Translations under genes and position numbers: made by a program
Part shown: in pieces, positions 38,043-46,410 of the stretch
Layout of the letters: each line of letters opens with the position of its first letter
Position numbering within the stretch: position 1 is the stretch's first letter
The notes under the pieces: generated by a model
Seen by the model: the letters and a program-made list of their open reading frames with translations, nothing else
What the model was told of the DNA's origin: nothing
The model's database searches: none
Source of the DNA: Phycisphaerales bacterium
GTDB lineage: Bacteria > Planctomycetota > Phycisphaerae > Phycisphaerales > UBA1924
Assembly: GCA_017642965.1 (NCBI GenBank)
Contig: JAEPOJ010000028.1
Location: 1 to 51,315, forward strand
Direction: 5' to 3'
DNA length: 51,315 nucleotides

Positions 38043-38864
38043 TTATCGCGTGATGACGTCCTGGACGTCCTGGAGGCCTTCGGTGAGGATTCGGGGGCCG
38101 TCTGAGGTCACGAGGACGTCGTGCTCGTAGTGGACGGAGTTGGAGCGGTCCGCGGTGAAGATTGGCCACTGCTTGTGGCCCTGTGTGATCTCACCGGTCC
38201 CGATCCCGATCATCGGCTCGACAGCAACCAAGGCTCCGGGCTCGATCGTTTTGTTGGCGTCTGGCCACTCGTTGGGGTGCGCGGGGACGACGTTGGAGAT
38301 CCAGGGGGAGGTGTGGAGCTTCTTGCCGTAGCCGTGCCCGCCGAGGCCGCGGATGAGGTGGAAGCCGTACTCCTCCTCGACGACGCGCTGAACGGTCTTG
38401 GCCCATTCAAGCCAGGTGTTGCCGGGGCGGAGCTGCTCGATGCCCTTGGCGAGTGATTCCTTGCCCGAGTCGGTGAGCTCTTTGATCTGCGGGGTCATCT
38501 CGCCGAACACGTAGGTCCACGCGGCGTCGCCCATCCAGCCCTTGTGGCGGACGCCGATGTCGATCTTGAGCACGTCGCCCGCTTTGAGCGGTTCGAGGCG
38601 GTAGGCGGCGGTGCCGTGGACGACGCAGTCGTTGACGCTGAGGCAGGCCTGTGAAGGAAAGGGGGGCAACCCCCCTGCTCGATACTTGAAGAAGCAGGAC
38701 TTGCAGCCCAGCTCCTCGAGCGTCTCGAAGACGAACCGGTCGATCTGGGCGAGTGTCAGCCCTTCGTGAAGAAAGGCGGCGATCCGGTGGTGTGTTTCCA
38801 CCACTTTCTGCGCCGCGGTATACGCTGCTTCGACATCGTTATGGGATCGGACTGCGGTCGTCAT
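38043..38864 (-). CDS. map: Methionine aminopeptidase, type I
   Basis: The product is 273 residues. It removes N-terminal Met from nascent proteins. Metal ligands are visible: Asp in LKIDIGVRHKG, Asp in GWMGDAAWT, His in GLGGHGYG, Glu in AVEPMIGIG and Glu in HYEHDVLV. CLSVNDCVVHG is the type I substrate loop. It has a divergent spacer with the lipid kinase gene and leads the map-trpA pair. Confidence 0.95.
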   Translation of the reverse strand: MTTAVRSHNDVEAAYTAAQKVVETHHRIAAFLHEGLTLAQIDRFVFETLEELGCKSCFFKYRAGGLPPFPSQACLSVNDCVVHGTAAYRLEPLKAGDVLKIDIGVRHKGWMGDAAWTYVFGEMTPQIKELTDSGKESLAKGIEQLRPGNTWLEWAKTVQRVVEEEYGFHLIRGLGGHGYGKKLHTSPWISNVVPAHPNEWPDANKTIEPGALVAVEPMIGIGTGEITQGHKQWPIFTADRSNSVHYEHDVLVTSDGPRILTEGLQDVQDVITR

Positions 38865-38940
38865 GGGACACGATCATAGCGCTTGAAGTGCGGCTGTTTT
38901 GACCGGAATCCCCTTCCCTGCCCGATGTAGTCTACCAGTC

Positions 38941-39828
38941 ATGCGTGTCTCCATCGTCTACAACCCACTCTCCGGGCGCGGCAAGGCCAAGCGACTCACT
39001 GATGCGATCAGCGGGCTCGCTTCGCGGCGTGGGCACGGCGTCGATATGTTCGATATCAGCAGGGGGGAAGTGGCAGGCCCCGGCGATCTGGAGGGCTGCG
39101 ATCGGTTGGTGATCGTGGGCGGCGACGGCACGGTGCATCATCTGCTGCCCTTGCTCACGCAGACGCGTGTCCCCTTCCAGCATTGCGGCACGGGCACGGC
39201 GAACCTGATCTGCCACGCGATGAAGATGTCGCGCCGGGCGGCGGGGGTGATTGAGCAGTTGGAGATGGAGTCGGAGGCGCGGCGGATCGATGTGCCGCTG
39301 TGCAATGGGCACCCGTTCCTGATCATGACCTCGCTGGGGATGGACGCGTCGGTGATCCACCGCCTCGAGGAGTCCCGCAAGCTCGGCGGCTATCGCGCGT
39401 ACATCCGGCCGGTGATCAGGGAGGTCCTGAGCCCACGCTTCGCCAGGGCTCGGGTGCGCATCGATGGCGAAGCGTGCCCGGAGCTCTCGCGGGCGGGGAT
39501 CTTCGTCATCGCGAACATGCCGAACTATGGCGGCCACTTCAACCCGTGCCGGGACGCGTGCTGGGACGATCGCTCGCTCGACATCGCCCACATCGCCGGC
39601 GGCACCTCGATCACGTCCGGGCTCCGCTATCTCGGGTTGCTCGCACGCCTGAACGCGGCTCGGTGTGCGTGCGGGCAGGAGATCGTGGTTGAGGCGAAGC
39701 AGGACTCGTGTGTGCAGATTGATGGGGAGAAGCCGCGTGCTGTTCCTGCGGTGCTGCGGGCTGGAGAGACGCTGCGATTCCGCGTGAGTGCTGATTCTGT
39801 GTATGCGCATGCGCCTCTTCTGGGCTGA
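38941..39828 (+). CDS. Diacylglycerol-kinase-family lipid kinase
   Basis: The product is 295 residues. The DAGK catalytic domain is shown by VYNPLSGRGKA, VIVGGDGTVHHLLP, GTGTANLICHAM and, in the C-terminal sandwich, FVIANMPNYGG and VQIDGEKP. It phosphorylates a lipid, probably diacylglycerol or a sphingoid base. ATG 38941 is preferred over 38899 because the family N-terminus (MRVSIVYNP) starts there. It is the last chromosomal gene before the dif-like site. Confidence 0.88.
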   Translation: MRVSIVYNPLSGRGKAKRLTDAISGLASRRGHGVDMFDISRGEVAGPGDLEGCDRLVIVGGDGTVHHLLPLLTQTRVPFQHCGTGTANLICHAMKMSRRAAGVIEQLEMESEARRIDVPLCNGHPFLIMTSLGMDASVIHRLEESRKLGGYRAYIRPVIREVLSPRFARARVRIDGEACPELSRAGIFVIANMPNYGGHFNPCRDACWDDRSLDIAHIAGGTSITSGLRYLGLLARLNAARCACGQEIVVEAKQDSCVQIDGEKPRAVPAVLRAGETLRFRVSADSVYAHAPLLG

Positions 39829-39856
39829 TCTGGGTGTGCGGGGAGGGATAGGCGCA

Positions 39857-39884
39857 AGGTCCTATAATGTATGTTCTGTAAAAT
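39857..39884 (+). other. dif-like Xer recombination site (left end of the inovirus prophage)
   Basis: A 28-bp site with arms AGGTCCTATAA and TTCTGTAAAAT around central TGTATG. It closely resembles known dif sites (E. coli XerD arm TTATGTTAAAT; Gram-positive dif has TTCCTA.AAT.TAT). The central region and right arm recur at 49014-49041. It would be the XerC/XerD chromosome dimer resolution site, placing this window at the replication terminus. Confidence 0.75.
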
Positions 39885-39894
39885 TAGGCTTGGA

Positions 39895-40260
39895 TCAGCG
39901 TAACCCCTTTTTTGCCAATGACTTGGAGTAGTCGTAGATAGATTCCTCATATTTTTTTCGCTGGCGGTTTTTGGGGCCGAAAACGCCGGGTCTACCCCGA
40001 GTCATCCTGAAAGGGGCATCAAGGAGGTCGGCGATCGGGATGAATCGGTCGCGTTCGTTGCCGCCTGGCATGCCCTCGATCAGCTGGAATCGGCCCTCTT
40101 TGACCAGTTCGTGGACTCGGCGGGTGGAGACTGCCAGGATGCGGGCGGCCGTTGGAATCGGGACGACACCCCATGGGTGTTCCTGCTGCACGCGGGACCA
40201 CCATGCCAGGGCTGCATGCCGCTGGTTCAGCTGCTTCACGTATTCGCTCTTGTCGGTCAC
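39895..40260 (-). CDS. HTH DNA-binding protein adjacent to dif
   Basis: The product is 121 residues. The middle part (PIPTAARILAVSTRRVHELVKEG, then RFIPIADLLDAP) is a MerR/excisionase-like HTH with wing; the C-terminus is strongly basic (KNRQRKKYEES). It is the last gene of the phage unit, 10 nt from the dif-like site, so it may regulate the phage or assist Xer recombination. The first 40 residues are identical to a truncated copy at 49077-49196, whose DNA differs only at synonymous positions there. Confidence 0.65.
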   Translation of the reverse strand: MTDKSEYVKQLNQRHAALAWWSRVQQEHPWGVVPIPTAARILAVSTRRVHELVKEGRFQLIEGMPGGNERDRFIPIADLLDAPFRMTRGRPGVFGPKNRQRKKYEESIYDYSKSLAKKGLR

Positions 40261-40445
40261 TCGTCTCTGCCTGCGGTTTCATCTACTGACACGGTTTGGC
40301 ACCGCTGCGCGGTGCGTACTTCCGGGGTGGGTGAAAGCTGCGATAGGTGGGCGGTTGCGTCGTTGGACCCGGGCTGGGCATGGTAACCGATCGGTCGGCT
40401 GCCGTCTACGCCCTCCGGGCTCCGACAACCGGATCGGCTGCGCCG
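40140..40445. repeat. 306-bp direct repeat, copy A
   Basis: Roughly 95 percent identical to 49076-49381. It covers the first 40 codons of the HTH gene and ~185 bp of non-coding sequence upstream of it. The non-coding part is GC-rich with several short inverted repeats (ccgatcgg, cggctgcgccg) and probably holds the HTH gene promoter; nothing else was recognised. Confidence 0.9.
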
Positions 40446-40484
40446 ATTTTGTTATTGCGAGTTCCCGGTTGACAATGGGCCTTG

Positions 40485-41501
40485 CTAGTCAAATGCGAAC
40501 CCTACGGACCTCATAAAGGTGACGTCATCATGTGCCTGATGCCCAAGCTTGTGCAAATCCATTCCGGTCATACCCATGATGCGTTGTTTTTCTTGCTTGG
40601 TTTTTCCCATTGCAGAGCCGAACCAGTATTTGTGTGGATCATTTTGTTTTTGTGTTCTAGTTCTATCATAGGCTATTCGCAACATCGCCGTGTTGACAGG
40701 GTCATACCCAAATCCCAGAATCATAATTTGATCTGTGCCAATGAATGCTGACACAAATTCCTTGCTCACTTCCGGCTGGTTGCCAGTTACGCGGACTGTA
40801 TTTATGTTGTCGGCTGCTTCTGCAACTTCTTCATGTCCGCAATGCTTGTTGACTAGATACCAGTCTATTTGATTCCGAATCTTGCTGTGGTTGTACTCCC
40901 CGAGGCTGCCGTATACGTGATGTATTGGCAGGTCTCGCACAAATTTTTCTGCCCTCTCTGTAGTGCTGTTTGTGTACCCCTTGTATGCGTAGAACATGAA
41001 GTGCTCAAACGCCCTGTCGTAGTTAAATGTTACGAATTTGTGCTTTTTGATCTCTTCTAGTGGATTGGCCCTGGTGAATACATTCCATAGGTGTCGGTAT
41101 GCGTTCTTGTGGTAAATTCGAGAGCTGTCGGACTGATAGCTGTAGGCGTCGTACTCGCATTTGAATAACAGCGTTGAGTTATTTATATATCTGGATTCTA
41201 ATGCCATAAGCTGATAGGCAAGTGCCGCCTTGCCCAGCTTGGTCAATGTTTCGTCTTGCTGCTGAATATATCTGTCGATTGAGTCAATACCCGATCTTTC
41301 TAGCAGCTCAAAAAATTGATCTCTTTGTTGATACTGGCATGGGTACGAATAGTGTCGGATTGCGTGATCGAAGTATGAATATTCGTCATCCTTTAGCTCA
41401 TTGCGATGCCGTGTGACTAGTTGCTCTATCAGTCCTAAGCCTGTCGGGAATCCGAATGGGTGGCTTGTTCCTGCTCCGAAAACAAATGTAGTTGGCCTCA
41501 T
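40485..41501 (-). CDS. SIR2-like protein, phage-borne putative defence cargo
   Basis: The product is 338 residues. The N-terminal FVFGAGTSHPFGFPTG is a Rossmann GAG..S nucleotide-binding start; HKFVTFNYDRAFEHFM supplies the NYD motif, IHHVYGSLGE the His-containing motif, and IMILGFGYDPVNTAM the distal strand. These are the signatures of SIR2-like domains used as NADases in anti-phage systems; enzymatic activity here is inferred. GC is clearly lower than in the phage core. The ATG overlaps the secretin stop (ATGA), so it is expressed from the phage morphogenesis operon. A different gene occupies the same slot in unit 2. Confidence 0.7.
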   Translation of the reverse strand: MRPTTFVFGAGTSHPFGFPTGLGLIEQLVTRHRNELKDDEYSYFDHAIRHYSYPCQYQQRDQFFELLERSGIDSIDRYIQQQDETLTKLGKAALAYQLMALESRYINNSTLLFKCEYDAYSYQSDSSRIYHKNAYRHLWNVFTRANPLEEIKKHKFVTFNYDRAFEHFMFYAYKGYTNSTTERAEKFVRDLPIHHVYGSLGEYNHSKIRNQIDWYLVNKHCGHEEVAEAADNINTVRVTGNQPEVSKEFVSAFIGTDQIMILGFGYDPVNTAMLRIAYDRTRTQKQNDPHKYWFGSAMGKTKQEKQRIMGMTGMDLHKLGHQAHDDVTFMRSVGFAFD

Positions 41502-42772
41502 GATGAGGAATATACACGATTTGCTTGAATCATGATGACCAGTTGTGCTTCGTCCTCAGTGTCGGTCTGGGTGCCAAAGATCGGTGCCGGGAGGCCCGGC
41601 AGATGCTTCTGATCTGTGCTATTTGAGTGCTCCTGCAACCCAGTTATGATGACCCACTGCCCATCGTTCACGATGGTCGTCACACGCACGGTGGACTCGT
41701 TTGTGATGGGGGCGTCTTGGACAAAGCCGGTGACGTTCGAGATGGAGGGTTCGAGGTCCAGGAGCGCGCCGCCTGGTACGCGTCGAGCTGTGGCGTTGAG
41801 CGTGAACCCGGCCGTGATGTAGTCGTAGCCTACGAGCGTGGTCGTGCCCTCGGGTGACGTGCTGTATCGTGGGATCGGTACCCGCTGGCCCTGCTCGATG
41901 CTCGAGGGCTTTCCCTCGAGGCAGTAGAGCGAGGCGGTTTGCTCGAGGGTGGCGTGCGTGCCGATCTGCACGGCTTCGGCGATCAGAGAAACGAACGCGT
42001 CCGCGTTCACGATCGAGCCTGGGCGAGCGGTGTTCAGTGCCAGCTCGCCGCGGACGTTCCAGTCGATGCCCAGGTCCGTTCGCAGTGTCTCGGTGATTCG
42101 CACCACATGGACATCGAGGAGCCATGCGTCGGCGCCGCGTTCGAGATGCTTGGCGTACTTGCTGGCCTGCTCAAGGGCCCGTCGATCGCCGCTGACGAGT
42201 ATCCGGTCGTCGAGGATCTCTACGGTCGTCTCGCCGCCCAGCATGGACTGGAGCGATCGCTGGACCACCTGGGGATCTCCGTGGCCGGAGCGTATGAACA
42301 TGAAGTCGCGGTGCGCTTTGTCGCGGGGGAGGAATGAGATCAGGCCGTCCTGGTACTCGGCGACGTGCTCGAATCGTTGTGCGAGCTCCTCGACGATGCG
42401 TTGAGCGGGCTGGTCCTGGTAGTCGGCCGTCACCAGCTGAGTGGAGTCGATGCCTGGCGGGATCGTGATCGAGGCCCCCGCTTCGAACGCGACGGTTGAG
42501 AGCAGCTGGTCGATCGGCATGTCCTGGACGGTGAGCGAGATCGCGGGGAGGCCCCACGGCTTAGCCACCTGTTGCGGCAGCATCTCCGAGGCCGGAACGC
42601 TCTGTCTCGGCTTTGACCATTCGCTGATATGCTGCCTCGACAGAGTCGATAGGCCCGACAAGGGTTGGGAGCTCTTCGCCGTAGTTCCACAGCCAATAAG
42701 CGTCGTCAGTAGTGAGCACGCAAGCACGGAGCGAAGGGTTGTAGAAGACCAGCTCCGCACGCGATCCGACAC
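41498..42772 (-). CDS. Secretin (pIV-like) of the inovirus
   Basis: About 424 residues from GTG 42772. A lipoprotein signal (TLRSVLACSLLTTLIGC) suggests an outer-membrane lipoprotein secretin. An N-domain (SLTVQDMPIDQLLSTVAF ... ITIPPG) and a KH-like segment (VEILDDRILVSGDRRALEQASKYA) lead to the secretin core (WLLDVHVVRI, FVSLIAEAV, YDYITAGFTLNATARRV, VNDGQWVIITGL). It forms the exit channel for filamentous virions. The frame is open to ATG 42874, but the signal peptide favours GTG 42772 or 42760; the start region lies inside the zot 3' end in another frame. Confidence 0.85.
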   Translation of the reverse strand: MSDRVRSWSSTTLRSVLACSLLTTLIGCGTTAKSSQPLSGLSTLSRQHISEWSKPRQSVPASEMLPQQVAKPWGLPAISLTVQDMPIDQLLSTVAFEAGASITIPPGIDSTQLVTADYQDQPAQRIVEELAQRFEHVAEYQDGLISFLPRDKAHRDFMFIRSGHGDPQVVQRSLQSMLGGETTVEILDDRILVSGDRRALEQASKYAKHLERGADAWLLDVHVVRITETLRTDLGIDWNVRGELALNTARPGSIVNADAFVSLIAEAVQIGTHATLEQTASLYCLEGKPSSIEQGQRVPIPRYSTSPEGTTTLVGYDYITAGFTLNATARRVPGGALLDLEPSISNVTGFVQDAPITNESTVRVTTIVNDGQWVIITGLQEHSNSTDQKHLPGLPAPIFGTQTDTEDEAQLVIMIQANRVYSSS

Positions 42773-43991
42773 GCTCGCCGATGGTGGTGGGCTGGGAGTC
42801 AAAGATCGGGCGAGATCCCGCGACGCCGTTGAAGCTGGGCCAGTTGTACGGTTCGATCTCCGGTGCTGGTTCATCGGTTGTGTTCTCCACGAGTTGAGCG
42901 GGTGGTGTGCTCGCCTGGCCGATCGCGTATGCGAGGGTCGCGACGATCGTGAGCGTGACGAGCTGCACGGTGCGACGGAACAGGCGCTTGATGATGGACG
43001 GTCGTTGTGTGCGCTTCATGTGCTGGTCTTCCCTGAGTTGCTTCTCTTGCTGAGTGGTGCCGGATTCGTCCAGGCCCGCGTCTACCCGCATGCGTCGGAT
43101 CACGCGCAGGATCTGGCGTTTGCTGCCGATGTTCGTGAACGACGAGTAGAGGCGGAAGTAGACCTTGTTGCGGGGGAGCTGCGTCAGGATCGTGAACGAC
43201 TCCGATGGGTTGACGTCCTCAGGGTTGCGGCCTTCGAGCTGGTCCTTGGTGAACCGCTGGTAGCCCATCCCGACCAATCCCAGGTGCTTGAAGCGCAGGC
43301 CCCACACCAGGCGATCCTCCCCACGGTTCCAGACTCGCCAGACGGACGCGGCCAGATTGCGGAACAGGATGTCGATGCGGGTGCGGTCCTGGGTGATGAC
43401 CCAGACCCAGTGCAGGTGGTGCCGGCACATCGTCAGGTACGCTTGCAGTTGCTCACGCTTGTCGATGTCGCCGGTCTGCTTGATCATCGGGTGCCAGTGC
43501 TGGACCTCGTCGATGACGATGAGCGAGCCGACGGGGATGGAATCGGCCTGAACCCCCTTGGTGGTGTCGGGTCCGTAGACGGCGTGGAACGCGGCCCACA
43601 GCTGGGAGTCGTAGATCTTCTCCTGGTCGAGGATCTTGTCGACGGGTTTGCCGGTTGATTCGTGGATTGCCTGGATGATGCGCGGGTCCAGCTCGTCGGG
43701 TGTCTTCCGCGTGATGCTCTCTCGGAACTGTGCGTGCATGTGCTGGCGTCGGAGGAACCGGAACCAGTGCTCTTTAGTGAGCGGTCGGATCAGGTTGGCG
43801 AGCTCCTCACCCCCCCGCTTGCGGAGGTACGCACGGATGACGGGCCACTTGAGTGGGAGATTGGTATACACGGGTCGGCGGGTTTCTTCGATGACCTGGC
43901 AGATCCGGCGCACGGCGTAGTACGACTTGCCCGCACCCATGAGGCCCTCGATGATCTCTAAGCCGTAGCTGTACCTGGTGATCTCGCTCAT
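42561..43991 (-). CDS. zot: Zonular-occludens-toxin (Zot/pI)-family phage assembly ATPase
   Basis: The product is 476 residues. Walker A lies in EGLMGAGKSYYAVRR (about 15-29) and Walker B in SLIVIDEVQHWHP, with an arginine-rich stretch (QDRTRIDILFRNLAASVWR) typical of Zot. One transmembrane helix at about 335-355 (LVTLTIVATLAYAIGQA) is followed by a periplasmic tail. The protein powers extrusion of the virion through the secretin. It begins 2 nt after the pVI-like gene and overlaps the secretin 5' end by ~210 nt. Confidence 0.92.
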   Translation of the reverse strand: MSEITRYSYGLEIIEGLMGAGKSYYAVRRICQVIEETRRPVYTNLPLKWPVIRAYLRKRGGEELANLIRPLTKEHWFRFLRRQHMHAQFRESITRKTPDELDPRIIQAIHESTGKPVDKILDQEKIYDSQLWAAFHAVYGPDTTKGVQADSIPVGSLIVIDEVQHWHPMIKQTGDIDKREQLQAYLTMCRHHLHWVWVITQDRTRIDILFRNLAASVWRVWNRGEDRLVWGLRFKHLGLVGMGYQRFTKDQLEGRNPEDVNPSESFTILTQLPRNKVYFRLYSSFTNIGSKRQILRVIRRMRVDAGLDESGTTQQEKQLREDQHMKRTQRPSIIKRLFRRTVQLVTLTIVATLAYAIGQASTPPAQLVENTTDEPAPEIEPYNWPSFNGVAGSRPIFDSQPTTIGERVGSRAELVFYNPSLRACVLTTDDAYWLWNYGEELPTLVGPIDSVEAAYQRMVKAETERSGLGDAAATGG

Positions 43992-43993
43992 GA

Positions 43994-44317
43994 TCAGCCC
44001 TCAATAGCCGGGATGAATCCGATCAGGAACCGCAACATCCGGATGAGTGCCGCGAGTGAGTAGGCGATGAAGTAGATGTTGAGGATGAGCCAGAAGGGGA
44101 TGAACCAGGTGATGGGTTCGATCATGGATTGCAGCGTGGTGAAGTCGAAGGTCTGTAGGTACGCGGCCAGGCCGTCGGGGAGCATGCCGTAGAAGATGTC
44201 GGGCAGCGTCTCCGTGATGAGCTGCTTCAGCCAGGCGTACAGATCGACGAGCAGCTGCCAGGGCTTGCCGATGATGAACGAGAAGAATCCTACGATGGCG
44301 TCGATGAGCGATTGCAT
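43994..44317 (-). CDS. pVI-like minor coat protein
   Basis: The product is 107 residues and very hydrophobic, with probable membrane helices at the N-terminus (LIDAIVGFFSFIIGKPWQ), in the middle and at the C-terminus (WFIPFWLILNIYFIAY, RMLRFLIGFIP). Position between the pIII-like gene and zot, and size, match gene VI/DUF2523-type proteins that cap the virion with pIII. Confidence 0.7.
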   Translation of the reverse strand: MQSLIDAIVGFFSFIIGKPWQLLVDLYAWLKQLITETLPDIFYGMLPDGLAAYLQTFDFTTLQSMIEPITWFIPFWLILNIYFIAYSLAALIRMLRFLIGFIPAIEG

Positions 44318-44320
44318 GGC

Positions 44321-45700
44321 TTACGTCTTCCGCAGTTCTTTCCACACGATGAAGATCCCGTTGAGGCCGACGATGAGCGAGATCGCCGCCCGGACCATGT
44401 TGCGGACCGGCTCGAAGGGTGCCAGGTTCACGCTGATGTCGTTGATGTCCACGCCGTAGTCACGCGCGAACTGCAACGAGAGCTCCCAGACCGGGTCCTC
44501 GTTGTCCTGGTACGCGCTGATGTCGGGTAGGCCGAACTCCTGATCGTGCTCGACCTGGGCGTCCAGGTGCGCCGCTGGGAGTTGGGCAATCCCCGACGCA
44601 GCTGATCCCAGGTCGATGTCGTCGCCGGTGTTGGGTGCGACGTAGTCCCCGTCCTGAATGCGGATGCCCGAGGCCAGGAGTTGTTCCAGATACCAGTTCT
44701 GGTCGTACTGCAGCTCGCGGTCTTCGCGCATGAACGCTTGCATCTGCCCCAGGTACGCGCGGATGTCGTACATCGCAACCTGCATATCGGGCAGGATGCC
44801 ATTCACGCCGAAGTCGGGCGAGATCAGCGCGTGATACAACGCCGCCTGCCATTCCTCGATGTTCTGGAGTCGGCGGTTGGAGTTGCGATGAATGACCGCG
44901 AGGTCCTCGCTGTACGTGATGAGGATGTCCAGGCGGGCCGTGATCGCCTCGCAGCACTCGCAGTCCCCTCCGCCCCCTCCTGGCGGTTGTGGCGGCTCTG
45001 GGGGATCTGGGGGATCCGGGTCGTCGTCCGGTGGTTCCGGGTTGGGTGGCTCGGGCGGGTCCGGTGGATCGTCATGGGGTGGCGGGTCGTCGACGGGTGG
45101 TGGCTCTGGAGGGTCGGGTGGCTCCCCGATGCCTCCCCCACCACCGCCGCCGCCGGGGTCCTCGTCGATGCACTCGCCGCCGGTGAACGTCACCGTGAGT
45201 GTTTCGATGATCTGATTTGCGCCGTCGAAGGTGATTTTCTGGGTGGTGAAGTTGGTGCAGTTTGCATCGTCCCAATCGAAAGATATCTCGTTGGTGACGC
45301 CGGGATTGCCGTCTACCCACCAGTCGCCGTACGCACTCGCTTCTCCGTCCAGGTGTTCGTACTCGGGTGTGATGATGCCGACGACGTCGATGGTCTGCGG
45401 GGGCAGCTCAGAGCAGCAGGAGTTATCCGGTATGAGCTGAATGCCTTCGAGGACGATGTCGTGGAGCGAGTACGTTGCAACGCCGTCGGTTTCCTTCGTG
45501 CCGTCCAGGTCGACGCGTGAGCAGAGCGTCAGGCCGCAGCCCGACCCGCCGTCCTCATAGACCCGCTTCGTGTACGAAACCGAGATCAGGCCCTCTCCTG
45601 GCACCTGGCCCTCTGGGCAATCGTCACAAGGCACCGAACTCTGTGCCTGGACAGAGCCGGATGCAATGACGATCGCCATGAGGGTGGCCAGGCGGGTCAT
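44321..45700 (-). CDS. pIII-like adsorption protein
   Basis: The product is 459 residues. The signal peptide ends SVQA. A cysteine-containing N-terminal domain (about 20-185) is followed by a ~60-residue Gly/Pro/Asp linker (near 185-245, runs of Gly then PPDPPEPP-like repeats), a CECCEAITARLDILITYSED helical region and a C-terminal membrane anchor (AAISLIVGLNGIFIVWKEL) with a basic tail. Leader, receptor domain, flexible linker and membrane anchor are the order of pIII. It would bind the host receptor and terminate assembly. The start overlaps the upstream stop by 4 nt. Confidence 0.75.
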   Translation of the reverse strand: MTRLATLMAIVIASGSVQAQSSVPCDDCPEGQVPGEGLISVSYTKRVYEDGGSGCGLTLCSRVDLDGTKETDGVATYSLHDIVLEGIQLIPDNSCCSELPPQTIDVVGIITPEYEHLDGEASAYGDWWVDGNPGVTNEISFDWDDANCTNFTTQKITFDGANQIIETLTVTFTGGECIDEDPGGGGGGGGIGEPPDPPEPPPVDDPPPHDDPPDPPEPPNPEPPDDDPDPPDPPEPPQPPGGGGGDCECCEAITARLDILITYSEDLAVIHRNSNRRLQNIEEWQAALYHALISPDFGVNGILPDMQVAMYDIRAYLGQMQAFMREDRELQYDQNWYLEQLLASGIRIQDGDYVAPNTGDDIDLGSAASGIAQLPAAHLDAQVEHDQEFGLPDISAYQDNEDPVWELSLQFARDYGVDINDISVNLAPFEPVRNMVRAAISLIVGLNGIFIVWKELRKT

Positions 45701-45954
45701 GGTGCGATGTCCTTGGGGCTCGGGAGGAAGTAGTGCGAGATCGTCCAGCCGATGTAGATGCTGATCAGCAGGACGATCGCGTAGACAGCAGTGGTAACGG
45801 CGACGGCCGCGACGGTCGAGTTGACCAGGGCGAGCTCGCTGTTGAGCTGCGTCTGTTCGATGACGTTGAGCTTCGCATCGATCGACGCGACCGAATCGAG
45901 CAGCTCGTCAACCTCAGCGTCTGACCATCCCTTGGGTTCGGCGGATATCTGCAT
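45697..45954 (-). CDS. Small single-helix membrane protein of the inovirus
   Basis: The product is 85 residues. A predicted coiled segment (EVDELLDSVASIDAKLNVIEQ) precedes one transmembrane helix (AVAVTTAVYAIVLLISIYIGWTI). Position between the major coat protein and pIII suggests a minor virion or assembly protein. The start has GGAACACACC directly before ATG, a leader shared with the replication gene at 47506. Confidence 0.65.
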   Translation of the reverse strand: MQISAEPKGWSDAEVDELLDSVASIDAKLNVIEQTQLNSELALVNSTVAAVAVTTAVYAIVLLISIYIGWTISHYFLPSPKDIAP

Positions 45955-45977
45955 GGTGTGTTCCTCGAATCAGCAAA

Positions 45978-45993
45978 GCGGGGTTTCCCCCGC
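45978..45993 (-). terminator. Weak terminator behind the major coat gene
   Basis: A 6-bp GC stem (GCGGGG / CCCCGC, loop GAAA on the minus strand), then TTTG. It lies in the 48-nt gap after the coat gene, the position of the central terminator behind gene VIII in Ff phages. Confidence 0.5.
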
Positions 45994-46002
45994 CTTGATG
46001 GG

Positions 46003-46278
46003 TCAAACGGTCGAACCCATGCGGGAGATGAACTTGCGGACCAGCTTGAAGCCGATCTTGTACACCGCCCACAGGCCGATCATGGTGCCGCCCGCGGCCG
46101 CGACTGCCAGGGCAATCGAGGAGAGCGTGATCGGGAACACAATGTCGCCGAGTTCGGCGGGTTCCGGGGGTTCAACCTGGGCCATGGCCTTGGTGCTCAT
46201 GAGGCCCACCATGATGGTGAATGCAAAGACCTTGCCCCAGAGCGAGCCGAGCCATTCGAAGAAGTTCCCAACGTTCAT
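46003..46278 (-). CDS. Major coat protein (pVIII-like)
   Basis: The product is 91 residues. The signal peptide ends AMA before QVEPPEPAELGD. The mature ~58 residues have an acidic N-terminus, one hydrophobic helix (VFPITLSSIALAVAAAGGTMIGLWAVY) and a basic C-terminus (KLVRKFISR), the charge pattern that packs around phage ssDNA. GAAAGGAATCAGAA before ATG is a strong ribosome site, fitting high expression, and a weak terminator follows. Confidence 0.85.
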   Translation of the reverse strand: MNVGNFFEWLGSLWGKVFAFTIMVGLMSTKAMAQVEPPEPAELGDIVFPITLSSIALAVAAAGGTMIGLWAVYKIGFKLVRKFISRMGSTV

Positions 46279-46290
46279 TTCTGATTCCTT

Positions 46291-46410
46291 TCAGGTGGCC
46301 CGAATGCATGAGTCAATGAAGCGCACCGTCGAGCCGAGCAGCACGCAGACGAGTCGAAGGGTGATACCTACGCCGATACCACCCGAGATCAACAGGAGAA
46401 GTTCAGCCAT
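46291..46410 (-). CDS. 39-residue hydrophobic peptide (pVII/pIX-like)
   Basis: The frame reads MAELLLLISGGIGVGITLRL, then VCVLLGSTVRFID and a short tail. It is almost entirely one membrane helix. It starts inside the replication gene end (8-nt overlap) and ends 12 nt before the coat gene start. Size, hydrophobicity and position resemble the tiny tip proteins pVII and pIX of filamentous phages. Confidence 0.65.
   Translation of the reverse strand: MAELLLLISGGIGVGITLRLVCVLLGSTVRFIDSCIRAT

Noticed and set aside
44892..45215. Gly/Ser-rich plus-strand frame, possible secreted repeat protein
   Set aside because: It is the antisense reading of the Pro/Gly/Asp linker of the pIII-like protein.
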